Part shown: piece after piece, positions 28,069-36,442 of the stretch
Numbering within the stretch: the stretch's first letter is position 1
How the letters are laid out: every line of letters begins with the position of its first letter
From: Streptomyces sulphureus DSM 40104
Lineage (GTDB): Bacteria; Actinomycetota; Actinomycetes; Streptomycetales; Streptomycetaceae
Assembly: GCF_000381025.1 (NCBI RefSeq)
Contig: NZ_KB905813.1
Location: forward strand, 788,716-852,715
Direction: 5' to 3'
Length of the DNA stretch: 64,000 nucleotides
Translations under genes and position numbers: made by a program
Notes under the pieces: generated by a model
The model's database searches: none
What the model was told of the DNA's origin: nothing
What the model saw: the letters and a program-made list of their open reading frames with translations, nothing else

Positions 28069-28839
28069 ATGGCGGACGGGAGCCGAACCGACGCAGTACA
28101 CCGCGCCGTGCGACGGGCCGACCACGCGCGCAGGGTCGCGGGCGTACTGCGCCGCCAGATCGCCGGCGACGGATTCCCCGCGGACCGCCTCCCGGAGGAG
28201 CGGCTCCTCGCAGCGGAATTCGGCGTCTCCCGCAACGCGGTCCGCGAGGCGCTCGCCCTCCTCGCGCAGGAAGGCGTCGTGGAGCGCCGCCGCGGCATCG
28301 GCACCCTCGTGCGCAGCCGCCCCTACCGGCATCCGCTCGCACAGCTCGCCGGCCTCGCCGAGGTGCTCCACCACCACGGCGGCGTCGTCAACACCGTCCG
28401 CGAGGCGCGACGCGTCCGGCCCCCCGCCGACGTCGCGCGGAAGCTGCGGTTGGAGCCGGGGGAGGAAGCCGTCTACCTGGAGCGGCTCCGCCGCCTCGAC
28501 GGCTCGCCCCTCTCCCTCGACTCGACCTACCTCCTCACCGAGGTCGGTGACCCGCTCCTCGCCCTGGAGCCCGCCGCGCTCGAACACCACGACGTCTTCC
28601 ACCTCATCGAGACCGTGGCGGGTGCGCCGCTCGGCCGCGCCGAGGTCTCCGTCCAGGCGGTCGCCGCCGACCCGGCCACCCGTGAGGTCCTCGGCATGCC
28701 CGAGAGCGGCGCCGTCCTCGCCGTCGAGCGCCTCGCCCGCCTCGCCGACGGTCGGCCCGCCGACGTCGAGCTCCTCCACCTGCGCGGCGACCGCCTCACC
28801 CTCCATGCCGAACTCGACCGCCCGTCCGCCGGCGCCTGA
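28069..28839 (+). CDS. GntR-family regulator with UTRA sensor
   Basis: A 256-residue HutC-subfamily repressor: winged helix with PEERLLAAEFGVSRNAVREA, then a UTRA ligand domain (about 90-250) with EEAVYLERLRRLDGSPLSLD and related strands. The ATG at 28069 is preferred because GGGAGGTG precedes it; ATG 28048 has no ribosome site. The downstream MFS exporter begins only 44 bases later with its own AGGAGG site, so the regulator likely controls that exporter. Confidence 0.9.
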   Translation: MADGSRTDAVHRAVRRADHARRVAGVLRRQIAGDGFPADRLPEERLLAAEFGVSRNAVREALALLAQEGVVERRRGIGTLVRSRPYRHPLAQLAGLAEVLHHHGGVVNTVREARRVRPPADVARKLRLEPGEEAVYLERLRRLDGSPLSLDSTYLLTEVGDPLLALEPAALEHHDVFHLIETVAGAPLGRAEVSVQAVAADPATREVLGMPESGAVLAVERLARLADGRPADVELLHLRGDRLTLHAELDRPSAGA

Positions 28840-28883
28840 CTGCCGCTCCCGCCCGACACCCGCCGCACACCAGGAGGTAAGCG

Positions 28884-30386
28884 GTGCGCCACGCACTGCA
28901 CGGAACCGCCGAGCCGAGCCGTCGTTCCTCGGGCAGGCGCGGACTCACCGCCGCGATGTGCCTCAGCGTCACCCTCGTCGTCGGCATGGTCTCCGCCGTC
29001 AACCTCGCCATCCCCGAGATCTCCGCCGACCCCGTGCGGCCGTCCGCCACCGCCGTGGTGTGGGTCGTCGACGGATACCTCCTCACCTTCGCCTGCCTTC
29101 TGCTGCCCGCCGGGGCGCTCGCCGACAGGCTCGGGCGCAAGGGCGTACTCCTCGTGGGGCTCGGTCTGTTCACGCTCGGGAACCTCGTCTGCGCGGCGGC
29201 GCCGCACGTCGGTGTGCTCATCGCCGGGCGTGCCCTGAGCGGCGCGGGGGCGGCCGCCGTGCTGCCGACCACGCTCGCGCTCCTCGTCCACGAGAGGACG
29301 GGCGCCGAGCGCTCCCGCGCCGTCGCCGTCTGGGCGTCGATGACGGGGCTCGCCGCCGTCCTCGGCAACGTGGGAGGCGGCGCCGCGCTGGAACTCGGCT
29401 CCTGGCGGGCGCTGTTCCTCGCCGTCACGCCGCTCGCCTGCGGCGCGCTGCTCCTCGTCGCCGCGCTGGCGCCCGCCGTGCCCCGCACCCCGCGGCCCGT
29501 CTCCTGGCCCGGAGCCGTGCTGCTCACCGGCGCCGTCGCCGCGCTGCTCTACGCCGTCGTCTCCGGACCGCAGCAGGGGTGGGGCAGCGCACCCGTCCTC
29601 TGCGCCTTCGCCGCTGCCGCGTTCCTCGGGCCGGCGTGGGCGGGCAGCGAACTCCGCGCCCGGCACCCGCTGTTGGACCCGGCCCTCCTGACGAGCTCCC
29701 GCGTCCTCGCCGCGGCCGCCGGGATGGCGCTCCTCTTCACCGGGATGTTCGGGCTGTTCCTCCTCAACGGGCAGTACCTCCAGTACGTACAGGGCACGGG
29801 GCCGCTCGGCGCGGGGGTCCGCCTGCTGCCGATGGCCGCTGCGCTCCTTGCGGGGCCGCGCTGCGGACTGCTGCTGCGCCGTGTCCTCGGCGACGGGGCG
29901 ACAGCCGCGGGCGGCATGCTCGTGCTCGCCGCGGGGCTCGCCGTCGTCTCGCGGATCGACCCGCACACGCCGTACGCCCTCTACGCCTGCGGTGCCGTGC
30001 TCACCGCGCTGGGCTGCGGCATCGCCACGCCCGTCTTCTCCGAAACCATGGTCTCCGCGCTGCCGGGCGAGCGCGCCGGGGCCGGGTCCGGACTCCAGTC
30101 GCTCACCCGGGAGTTGGGGAGCGCCTTCGGCATCGCGGTCACCGGCAGCCTCGTCACGGCGGGCTTCACCGCGCGGCTCCCGGCTCGGCTCACCGGTGAA
30201 CCGGTCCCCACCACCGTGCCCGCCGCCAGGGCCCGCGCGACGGAGGCCGGTGCGGGCGAGGCGCTGGACCCCGGCATCCTCGCCGCCTTCACCGGTGCCG
30301 TGCACACGGCGACCCTCGTCCTCGCCGCCGGTATCGCGCTCGCCGCGCTGCCCGTGGGGCGCGGGGTGCGGCACCGGGAGGGGTGA
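28884..30386 (+). CDS. MFS drug-efflux transporter (14-TM)
   Basis: A 500-residue EmrB/QacA-type exporter with about fourteen helices. Motif A is GALADRLGRKGVLLVG, motif C region LAAVLGNVGGGAALELGSWR, and motif D1 VVWVVDGYLLTFACLLLPAG. GTG 28884 has a textbook AGGAGGTAA eight bases upstream. It follows the GntR gene directly, and a strong hairpin ends the transcript. Confidence 0.92.
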   Translation: MRHALHGTAEPSRRSSGRRGLTAAMCLSVTLVVGMVSAVNLAIPEISADPVRPSATAVVWVVDGYLLTFACLLLPAGALADRLGRKGVLLVGLGLFTLGNLVCAAAPHVGVLIAGRALSGAGAAAVLPTTLALLVHERTGAERSRAVAVWASMTGLAAVLGNVGGGAALELGSWRALFLAVTPLACGALLLVAALAPAVPRTPRPVSWPGAVLLTGAVAALLYAVVSGPQQGWGSAPVLCAFAAAAFLGPAWAGSELRARHPLLDPALLTSSRVLAAAAGMALLFTGMFGLFLLNGQYLQYVQGTGPLGAGVRLLPMAAALLAGPRCGLLLRRVLGDGATAAGGMLVLAAGLAVVSRIDPHTPYALYACGAVLTALGCGIATPVFSETMVSALPGERAGAGSGLQSLTRELGSAFGIAVTGSLVTAGFTARLPARLTGEPVPTTVPAARARATEAGAGEALDPGILAAFTGAVHTATLVLAAGIALAALPVGRGVRHREG

Positions 30387-30411
30387 GGGGGCCGGCGCGG
30401 GGCCGGCCCCC
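30387..30411. terminator. Bidirectional terminator
   Basis: GGGGGCCGGC pairs with GCCGGCCCCC (10 bp, 5-base loop) directly after the MFS stop and just before the stop of the convergent amidase. Confidence 0.8.
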
Positions 30412-30419
30412 GGTGGGTG

Positions 30420-31502
30420 TCAGGCGAGCAGGCGCTTCCAGTCGTCCTTGCCCAGCACGCCGCTGGTCCTCAACTCACCGCCGGCGCGGCGGAGTTGCGT
30501 CACCGCGTCGGACACCTCGCTGCCGGAGGCGGCCGTCACGCGCGGCGTCAGCAGCGGCCAGATGTCGGAGCCGAGGAAGCCGGTCTCGTCCACCTTCGAG
30601 TGGTGCAGGGCCGAGCAGGTGTGCGGCTTCACGCCCGCGGAGTCGGCGAGCTTCGCCACGGCGCGCTTCGTTTCGGGGCCGAAGACGCCGTCGGCGCGTA
30701 CCGAGGGGAAGCCGGCGGCGCGCAGCAGGTGCTGCGCCGCGCGCACCCGGGGCCCCGAGCTCCCCGGCTTCAGCAGCGGCCAGGCGAGCGGTGCGGCCGG
30801 CGCCCGCGTGCCCATCGCGCCGGCGACCGCCTCGCGCAGCTCCTGGAGGCGTCCGTAGAGGACCTCGCCCGGGCACTCGGTGGAGTTGAAGTCCCGGTGG
30901 CCCATGATGTTCTCGACCGGGCGGTCGTACTGGGTGGCGATCCAGGCGACCAGCGAGACGAGCGAGTCCCACAGCGCTTCGGGGACGTCGACCTCGGAGT
31001 AGAGGCCCTCGTTCTCGATGCCGATGACCTCGCTGTTGCGGTCGGCGACGTTGGCGCCCTGCACGTGCTGCGTCCCGCCGCGTACCACCTCGAGGCTGCG
31101 GTGGCGCCCTTCCAGCGCGTACCCGCCGCGGCTGTTGGTGAACTGCTGCCCGGTGTCGCCCCAGCCCTGCCCGTCCATGTGGAAGTCCTGGATGTCGCGG
31201 CAGATCTGCATCGCGTGTTCGAGCGAGTAGTCCTCGCTGTTGCCCGGCTCCGCCGTGTGGTGCACCACGATGTAGGTGGGGACCCGGTCGAGGACGACGA
31301 TCTGCCCGTCCGGCTCCCGGGCTCCCCACTCCTGGGTGTCGTAGATTCTCGGCTCCTCCGAGTCGGCGGCGACGCGGCCCGGCTGCGATCTCTGTGGCGC
31401 GGCGCCCGCGGAGGCGGCGCCGAGCCCGAGGGCTCCGACGGCCGACACGGTGAGGCCGCCCGCGAGCAGGGAGCGGCGTCCTAGGGGGGAGTGGCTTGCC
31501 AT
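30420..31502 (-). CDS. Secreted N-acetylmuramoyl-L-alanine amidase with PG-binding domain
   Basis: A 360-residue cell-wall hydrolase. The signal peptide has a twin-arginine pattern (LGRRSLLAGG) and an AXA site (SAGAA). The amidase_2/PGRP domain (about 50-225) has zinc ligands in YIVVHHTAE and IMGHRDFNSTECPG (His, His, Cys), and a peptidoglycan-binding domain follows (AQHLLRAAGFPSVRADGVFG). It cleaves the bond between muramic acid and the stem peptide. ATG 31502 has AAAAGGAG upstream. The M23 gene lies 113 bases upstream on the same strand. Confidence 0.95.
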   Translation of the reverse strand: MASHSPLGRRSLLAGGLTVSAVGALGLGAASAGAAPQRSQPGRVAADSEEPRIYDTQEWGAREPDGQIVVLDRVPTYIVVHHTAEPGNSEDYSLEHAMQICRDIQDFHMDGQGWGDTGQQFTNSRGGYALEGRHRSLEVVRGGTQHVQGANVADRNSEVIGIENEGLYSEVDVPEALWDSLVSLVAWIATQYDRPVENIMGHRDFNSTECPGEVLYGRLQELREAVAGAMGTRAPAAPLAWPLLKPGSSGPRVRAAQHLLRAAGFPSVRADGVFGPETKRAVAKLADSAGVKPHTCSALHHSKVDETGFLGSDIWPLLTPRVTAASGSEVSDAVTQLRRAGGELRTSGVLGKDDWKRLLA

Positions 31503-31615
31503 GACGATCTCCTTTTGCGGTGTGGGGGGTTGGAGAGTGCGCGGCTCCTCCGGTCGGCTCCGTGGGGGTGCCGGCCGGGGAGCAGGGAGCGTCGTGTGCG
31601 GGTGCGCGGCGGCGG

Positions 31616-32131
31616 TTACGGCGTGCAGGGCAGCGGGACTCCGCGCTCCGCCAGGTAGGCCACCGGGTCGTCGCCGAAGCCGTAGCCACCGTCGTGGTGT
31701 ACCTCGAAGTGCAGGTGCGGACCAGTCGACTCGCCCTCGCTGCCGACGGAGGCGATCCGCTGCCCGCCGTCGACGGTGTCGCCGACGGCGACGAACCTCT
31801 CGTACATGTGTCCGTACTCGGTGACCGAGCCGTCGTCGTGCCGGATGCGCACCCACTGCCCGTACCCGGTGGCAGGGCCGGACTCGGTGACCTCGCCCGG
31901 CCCTGCCGCGTGGATGGGCGTGCCGAGGGGTGCGGCGAGGTCGACCCCGTCGTGCCCCTCGTGGTAACCCTGGCTGATCTCGGCTGCTACGGGGCACGAC
32001 GCCGCGTAGGAGGCCGAACTCCCTTGCGTCCGGGGGGAGTCGGAGCTTGCGGCAAGGGCGGGCGCCGCAGCGGCGACGCTCAGTACCCCACTCGCCGCAA
32101 GGGCGACGGCACCTCTGCGCTTGCGGGACAT
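31616..32131 (-). CDS. Secreted M23-family peptidoglycan endopeptidase
   Basis: A 171-residue LytM/M23 zinc peptidase. Signal peptide: RKRRGAVALAASGVLSVAAA with ALA site near residue 26. The zinc motifs are HDGVD (H60, D64) and GPHLHFEV. Two cysteines, C46 and one near the C-terminus, may form a disulfide. ATG 32131 is chosen over an ATG at 32185 because AAGGGAGAAGA lies just before it. It probably works with the downstream amidase in wall turnover. A short protein with no extra binding domain. Confidence 0.93.
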   Translation of the reverse strand: MSRKRRGAVALAASGVLSVAAAAPALAASSDSPRTQGSSASYAASCPVAAEISQGYHEGHDGVDLAAPLGTPIHAAGPGEVTESGPATGYGQWVRIRHDDGSVTEYGHMYERFVAVGDTVDGGQRIASVGSEGESTGPHLHFEVHHDGGYGFGDDPVAYLAERGVPLPCTP

Positions 32132-32446
32132 TCTTCTCCCTTCGTCGGTTCGGGTCCCCGGCATCCACCCAGCAGTCTTGCTCATGTACGCGACAATGTC
32201 TCCCTCTTGTGCGGGATTAGCTACGCGCGGAGAACGGCGCCGAACTCGGCCAACGCCGCCCGCTCGCCGGGCCGTTGACGCCCCACCCGCCGCGACCTGC
32301 GGGGTGCCGTCGACCGCCCGGGGGGCCGTCCCGGTGCGCCTTCGTAGGCCGGCTTACCGCGGGCTCGGAACAAGAAGGGCGCGCAACCGTAAGGGGACTT
32401 GGCAACGTCAGCCGGAGGCCGGTGCACACGAGTGGGCTGGTAGCAC
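32132..32446. other. Divergent intergenic region upstream of the M23 gene
   Basis: 315 bases hold the M23 leader and the 5' side of the disrupted antitoxin-like gene. I looked for a c-di-AMP (ydaO) riboswitch, common before such hydrolases, and cannot support one. No clear promoter motif is visible. Confidence 0.5.
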
Positions 32447-32934
32447 GTGTCCGAAGTCCCGTCCCCTCGCCTGCGTCTCCTCCGGGAGAGTTACGGCGAC
32501 CCCGTGGGCGTCGAGGAGGCGCGGTCCAGGCACTGGGGCCGCCTCGTCGCCGACGCCGAGCATCGGGAATGCGTCACCCTGGGGAGGGCGAGCGCCTCGC
32601 CGCCACCGCTCCCCGGGACCGCAGGACGCGTCCCCCTCAGCGCGGCCCGCGCCAAGCTCGGCGACCTCGTCCGCCGCGCCACCGCACTCTCCGACCCGGT
32701 GGCGCACAGCCTCACTCGTCACGGTGTCGCCGTCGCTGTGCTCCTCGACGTCGCCCGCCTCCAGTCCCGGCACCCGACGCAGCACCGGAGCCGGCCCCCG
32801 CGCCCGCCGCGCTCGGTGACGTCACGGCGTCCACCCAGCCGTACGGCCTCGTCGCCCGGATCGAGCAGATCGTCGACCTGGGCTCGCAGTGGGGGAGGTA
32901 CGAGTACGTGACGTCCGTCGGCTTCTCGGCCTGA
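32447..32934 (+). pseudogene. Frameshifted Phd/YefM-like antitoxin gene
   Basis: Codon bias is strong in one frame from GTG 32447 to about 32765, then switches to the -1 frame up to the stop at 32934. The first part encodes a Phd/YefM-like motif, RVPLSAARAKLGDLVRRA and LTRHGVAVAVLLDVARL. The second encodes an Ala/Pro linker (DAAPEPAPAPAA) and the tail EQIVDLGSQWGRYEYVTSVG. A single-base deletion near 32765 restores one protein of about 162 residues. No slippery heptamer is evident, so mutation or sequence error is more likely than programmed frameshifting. No toxin gene follows. Confidence 0.55.
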
Positions 32935-32998
32935 CCGCACGGCCCCCCGACACCGGACGCTCCGGGCGGGCCGCCCGGTTCGCGTGCGTAAGGGTCTG

Positions 32999-33122
32999 CT
33001 GCGACGCCAGGTATCCGGGTAACGAACTGACCGGCTCCTGGCCGTACTTCACGACGAGCGCGGGTCCCTACATCCTGCTCGCCCGGTTCGAGTCGAGCCC
33101 GAACCCCGGCGAAGCGCAGTGA
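32999..33122 (+). pseudogene. 3' fragment of an unrecognised gene
   Basis: A coding-like stretch with strong third-position GC bias reads YPGNELTGSWPYFTTSAG and LLARFESSPNPGEAQ before a stop at 33122. It has no start region and no ribosome site; the frame is open only 110 bases further back into unrelated sequence. It may be the end of the same decayed locus as the antitoxin-like gene. I do not recognise the family. Confidence 0.35.
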
Positions 33123-33141
33123 ACCCGCCGCTCAAAGGCAC

Positions 33142-33199
33142 GCGCTGCTGGGCGAGTTCCGACCTCCCTGCCGTTTCGACCGGCGTCGCCCAGCAGCGC
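33142..33199. repeat. Perfect 14-bp inverted repeat
   Basis: GCGCTGCTGGGCGA (33142-33155) and TCGCCCAGCAGCGC (33186-33199) are exact reverse complements, 30 bases apart. It lies in the decayed stretch after the gene fragment. It could be a terminator-like stem or the ends of a tiny mobile element. Confidence 0.6.
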
Positions 33200-33313
33200 C
33201 GGCACGCCGTACTCGCAACCATCCGCCACCGGCGCTCCGTTCATGCGAGCGCAGCGCGCAGCCGCCCCCCCGAACGAGCCTCCAGCGTCGGCTCGTCGTG
33301 CTCGCCTCCTGGC

Positions 33314-34003
33314 CTAGGGCACCGCAACCTCGCTGCCAACAGGCTCCGGGCGCTCAGGAGTTGCGGCGAGCTCGGCGATGACGCTGTCGAGGTGGGCCCG
33401 TGCCGCTGCCTCCGCGGCGGCGCCGTCGCCCGTGACCACCGCCTCGATGATCGCCAGGTGCTGGGGGAGCGACTGCGCGGGGCGCCCGGGACGGAGGGCG
33501 AGGCGGAACTGGAAGCGGACGGTCTGGCCGTTGAGGCGGTCTAGGAGGTTTTCCGCCACCTCCTGGCCGCTTGCGCGGGCAATGGTGTCGTGGAGGCGCC
33601 GGTTGAGCGCCGAGTAGGCGTCGAGGTCGCCTTCGGTGACGGCGCGGCTCATCTGCTCGCCGATGTCGCGGAGTTCGGCGCGGTCCGCATCGCCCGCCGA
33701 GGCTGCCGCCCGCCGGGCGCACAGGCCCTCCAGGGCGGCCCGGCACTCGGTGATCTGCACTGCCTCCTCGACGGAGATCACCCGGACCCGCGCGCCGCGC
33801 CTGGGTATCAGCTCCACCAGGCCCTCGGCGGCGAGGTCCTGGAGCGCTTCGCGTACCGCGCTGCGGGTGGTGCCGAACGTTTCCGACAGCTCCTGCTCGA
33901 CGAGGCGTTGGCCTGGTGCCATCTCGCCGGCGGAGAGCCTCGCGCGGATGCCGGCCCCGACGATGCGGCGCCCTTCCTGACCGGTGACCTGGCCGTCCGC
34001 CAC
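33314..34003 (-). CDS. FadR-subfamily GntR regulator (FCD domain)
   Basis: A 229-residue repressor: winged helix with LVEQELSETFGTTRSAVREA and LQDLAAEGLVELIPRRGARV, then an all-helical FCD domain (about 85-215) with its metal/ligand residues in ITECRAALEGLCARRA, LNRRLHDTIARASG and LPQHLAIIEAVV. GTG 34003 is chosen because AGAGGAGCG lies upstream; longer starts would run through the operator region. It is divergent from galD and very probably controls that catabolic operon in response to an organic-acid intermediate. Confidence 0.93.
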   Translation of the reverse strand: MADGQVTGQEGRRIVGAGIRARLSAGEMAPGQRLVEQELSETFGTTRSAVREALQDLAAEGLVELIPRRGARVRVISVEEAVQITECRAALEGLCARRAAASAGDADRAELRDIGEQMSRAVTEGDLDAYSALNRRLHDTIARASGQEVAENLLDRLNGQTVRFQFRLALRPGRPAQSLPQHLAIIEAVVTGDGAAAEAAARAHLDSVIAELAATPERPEPVGSEVAVP

Positions 34004-34081
34004 CCGTACCGCTCCTCTGCTCGCACTCAACTCGCCGCCCCCTGCACGGGGCTGGCCGGGGAGTCTACCGGCCCCGACCTT

Positions 34082-34126
34082 GTTGACGACAATGGAAAGT
34101 TTTTCATCAACCATATTGTCAACAAT
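34082..34126. promoter_or_regulatory. Two related operator sites for the GntR regulator
   Basis: GTTGACGACAAT (34082-34093) and ATTGTCAACAAT (34115-34126) lie in the 179-base galD/GntR intergenic region. The second is a perfect ATTGT/ACAAT dyad and the first, read in reverse (ATTGTCGTCAAC), resembles it. Their centres are 33 bp apart, three helical turns. The T-x-G-T...A-C-x-A form fits FCD-type GntR operators. The A/T-rich block TGGAAAGTTTTTCATCAACC between them may hold promoter elements. Confidence 0.6.
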
Positions 34127-34182
34127 CTCGTCGACGGTTACGTTCCCTGCGTCACCTCCTCGGAAGGGAGCCACGCACCACC

Positions 34183-35400
34183 ATGACGCCGCCCACCCCT
34201 CGGCCCGCCGACGCCGCACTCCGGCACGGCACCCGCCGCCACGGTCAACAGACCGCGGTGCCCTGCTGGTTCATGCGCGGCGGCACCTCGCGCGGCCCGT
34301 TCTTCCGCGCCGGCGACCTCCCCGCCGAGACGGCCGCGAGGGACGCCGTCCTCCTCGCCGCGCTCGGCTCCCCCGACCCCCGCCAGGTGGACGGCCTCGG
34401 CGGCGCCCACCCGCTCACCAGCAAGGCCGGCATCGTCGGGCCGAGCCAACTCCCCGACGTCGACCTGGAGTTCCGGTTCGCCCAACTCCAGCCCGAGAGC
34501 GACGTCGTCGACACCACCTCCAACTGCGGCAACATGCTCGCCGCCGTCGTCCCCTTCGCCCTCGAAGCGGGACTCCTCGCGGCACACGGAGAGACCACCA
34601 CGGCGCGAGTGCACACCCTCAACACCGGCCTCACCGCAGACATCACGGTGCGCACCCCACTCGGACCCGACGGCCGATACGTCGCCTACGACGGCGAGGC
34701 GCGCATCGACGGCGTCCCCGGGACCGCGGCGCCCGTGAGCGTCGGCTTCCTCGACACGGAGGGCTCCGTCTGTTCCGCGCTGCTGCCCACCGGGCGCGTG
34801 CGGGACCGCGTCGAGGTCGAGGGGCTCGGCCCCGTCGACGTCACCTGCATCGACAACGGGATGCCGCTCGTCCTCGTCCCCGCGGCGGCGCTCGGCCGCA
34901 CCGGGTACGAGCCGGCCGCGGAACTCACCGCGGACGTCGCACTGCGCACGCGCCTGGAGAGGTTGCGGCTGGCGTGCGGGCGGCGCATGGGCCTCGGCGA
35001 CGTGGCCGGCCTCAACTACCCCAAGATGACGCTGACGGCGCCGCCCGCCGAGCGCGGAGCCGTCGCCACCCGGAGCTTCATCCCGCACGTCTGCCACGCC
35101 TCCATCGGCGTCCTCGCAGCCGTCACGGTCGCCACAGCCTGTGTCCTCGACGGGACCGTCGCGCACGAGGCGGCGACGCTCCCCGCGGTCGGGCCGCAGG
35201 AGGGAGGCGGCTTCGCCACGACCGTCTCCGTCGAGCACCCCTCGGGGGAGTTCAGCGTCGCGCTCGGACTCGACGCGGATCTCCGCACCGTCACGCGCTC
35301 CGCGCTGCTGCGTACCGCCCGGCTGATCATGGCCGGCGAGGTCATGGTTCCCGCGGCCGCGCACCCCGTCCCGCACGAACACGAGGAGGACCAGCGATGA
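34183..35400 (+). CDS. galD: 4-oxalomesaconate tautomerase (PrpF/GalD family)
   Basis: A 405-residue PrpF-fold isomerase. Hallmarks are PCWFMRGGTSRGPFFRAGDL near the N-terminus, GGAHPLTSKAGIVGPS, TSNCGNMLAAVVPFAL with the active-site Cys, and GRRMGLGDVAGLNYPKMTL. GalD interconverts keto and enol 4-oxalomesaconate so that LigJ can hydrate it. The next gene is LigJ, which supports this over the general PrpF annotation. Its stop overlaps the ligJ start (ATGA). It is divergent from the FCD regulator and is the first gene of the operon. Confidence 0.92.
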   Translation: MTPPTPRPADAALRHGTRRHGQQTAVPCWFMRGGTSRGPFFRAGDLPAETAARDAVLLAALGSPDPRQVDGLGGAHPLTSKAGIVGPSQLPDVDLEFRFAQLQPESDVVDTTSNCGNMLAAVVPFALEAGLLAAHGETTTARVHTLNTGLTADITVRTPLGPDGRYVAYDGEARIDGVPGTAAPVSVGFLDTEGSVCSALLPTGRVRDRVEVEGLGPVDVTCIDNGMPLVLVPAAALGRTGYEPAAELTADVALRTRLERLRLACGRRMGLGDVAGLNYPKMTLTAPPAERGAVATRSFIPHVCHASIGVLAAVTVATACVLDGTVAHEAATLPAVGPQEGGGFATTVSVEHPSGEFSVALGLDADLRTVTRSALLRTARLIMAGEVMVPAAAHPVPHEHEEDQR

Positions 35401-36422
35401 TCATCGACTGCCACGGCCACTACACCACGGCGCCGCCGGCGCTGGCGCAGTGGCGGGAGCAGCAGATCGCCGCCCTCGGAGGACCCGCCGCGGCGCCGGA
35501 CCCCGCGGGGCCGCACCTCGGTGACGACGAGATACGCGAAAGCATCGAGTGCAACCAACTCCGCCTCATGGACGAGCGCGGCATCGACCTCACCGTCTTC
35601 TCGCCGCGCGCCTCCTTCATGGCGCACCACGTCGGCGACTTCGCCACCTCGCAGAAGTGGGCCGCCCGCTGCAACGACCTCTGCCACCGGGTGAGCGCCC
35701 TCTACCCCGAGCGGTTCGCCCCCGCGGCCATGCTCCCGCAGTCGCCCGGCGTCGACCCGGCCACCTGCGTCCCCGAACTCACCCGCGCCGTCGAGGAGTT
35801 GGGCGCCGTCGCGGTCAACCTCAACCCCGACCCGTCCGGCGGCCACTGGAGCGCACCCCCGCTCACCGACCGTGCCTGGTACCCGCTCTACGAGAAGCTC
35901 GTCGAGCTCGACGTGCCGGCCATGGTCCACGTGAGCACCAGCGTCAACCCGGCCTTCCACACCACGGGCGGCCACTACCTCAACGCCGACACCACGGCGT
36001 TCATGCAGCTCCTCCAGGGCGACCTGTTCGCCGACTTCCCCGCACTGCGCCTGATCGTCCCGCACGGCGGCGGCGCCGTCCCCTACCACTGGGGCCGCTT
36101 CCGCGGCCTCGCTGCGGCCCTCGGGCGCCCGACGCTCGAGGAACACCTGCTCGGCAACGTCTTCTTCGACACCTGCGTCTACCACCAGCCCGGCATCGAC
36201 CTGCTCCTCGGAGTCGTGCCGGCCCGGAACGTGCTCTTCGCCTCGGAGATGATCGGCGCCGTCCGCGGCATCGACCCCCGCACCGGGTTCGCCTTCGACG
36301 ACACCCGCCGCTACGTCGAGTCGGCGGGGCTCTCCCCCGAGGACCTCGCCGCCGTCGAGGAGCGCAACGCCCGCACCGTCTACCCGCGCCTCGACGCCCT
36401 GCTGCGGCGTCAGGGCCGCTGA
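35397..36422 (+). CDS. ligJ: 4-oxalomesaconate hydratase
   Basis: A 341-residue amidohydrolase-superfamily protein with strong LigJ identity: IIDCHGHYTTAPPALAQWRE at the start, ESIECNQLRLMDERGIDLTV, FSPRASFMAHHVGD, AVNLNPDPSGGHW and RLIVPHGGGAVPYHWGRFRG, then FFDTCVYHQPGIDLL. It adds water to 4-oxalomesaconate to give 4-carboxy-4-hydroxy-2-oxoadipate. Metal ligands are the HGH pair and later His/Asp residues. The start is fixed by the ATGA overlap with galD. It belongs to the lower protocatechuate 4,5-cleavage/gallate pathway. Confidence 0.95.
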   Translation: MIIDCHGHYTTAPPALAQWREQQIAALGGPAAAPDPAGPHLGDDEIRESIECNQLRLMDERGIDLTVFSPRASFMAHHVGDFATSQKWAARCNDLCHRVSALYPERFAPAAMLPQSPGVDPATCVPELTRAVEELGAVAVNLNPDPSGGHWSAPPLTDRAWYPLYEKLVELDVPAMVHVSTSVNPAFHTTGGHYLNADTTAFMQLLQGDLFADFPALRLIVPHGGGAVPYHWGRFRGLAAALGRPTLEEHLLGNVFFDTCVYHQPGIDLLLGVVPARNVLFASEMIGAVRGIDPRTGFAFDDTRRYVESAGLSPEDLAAVEERNARTVYPRLDALLRRQGR

Positions 36423-36442
36423 CCTACGCACAAGGAGCCGTC

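Noticed and set aside
32132-32446. Possible c-di-AMP riboswitch before the M23 peptidase
   Set aside because: Such riboswitches often precede wall hydrolases in Streptomyces, but I could not find the conserved ydaO core on the coding strand.
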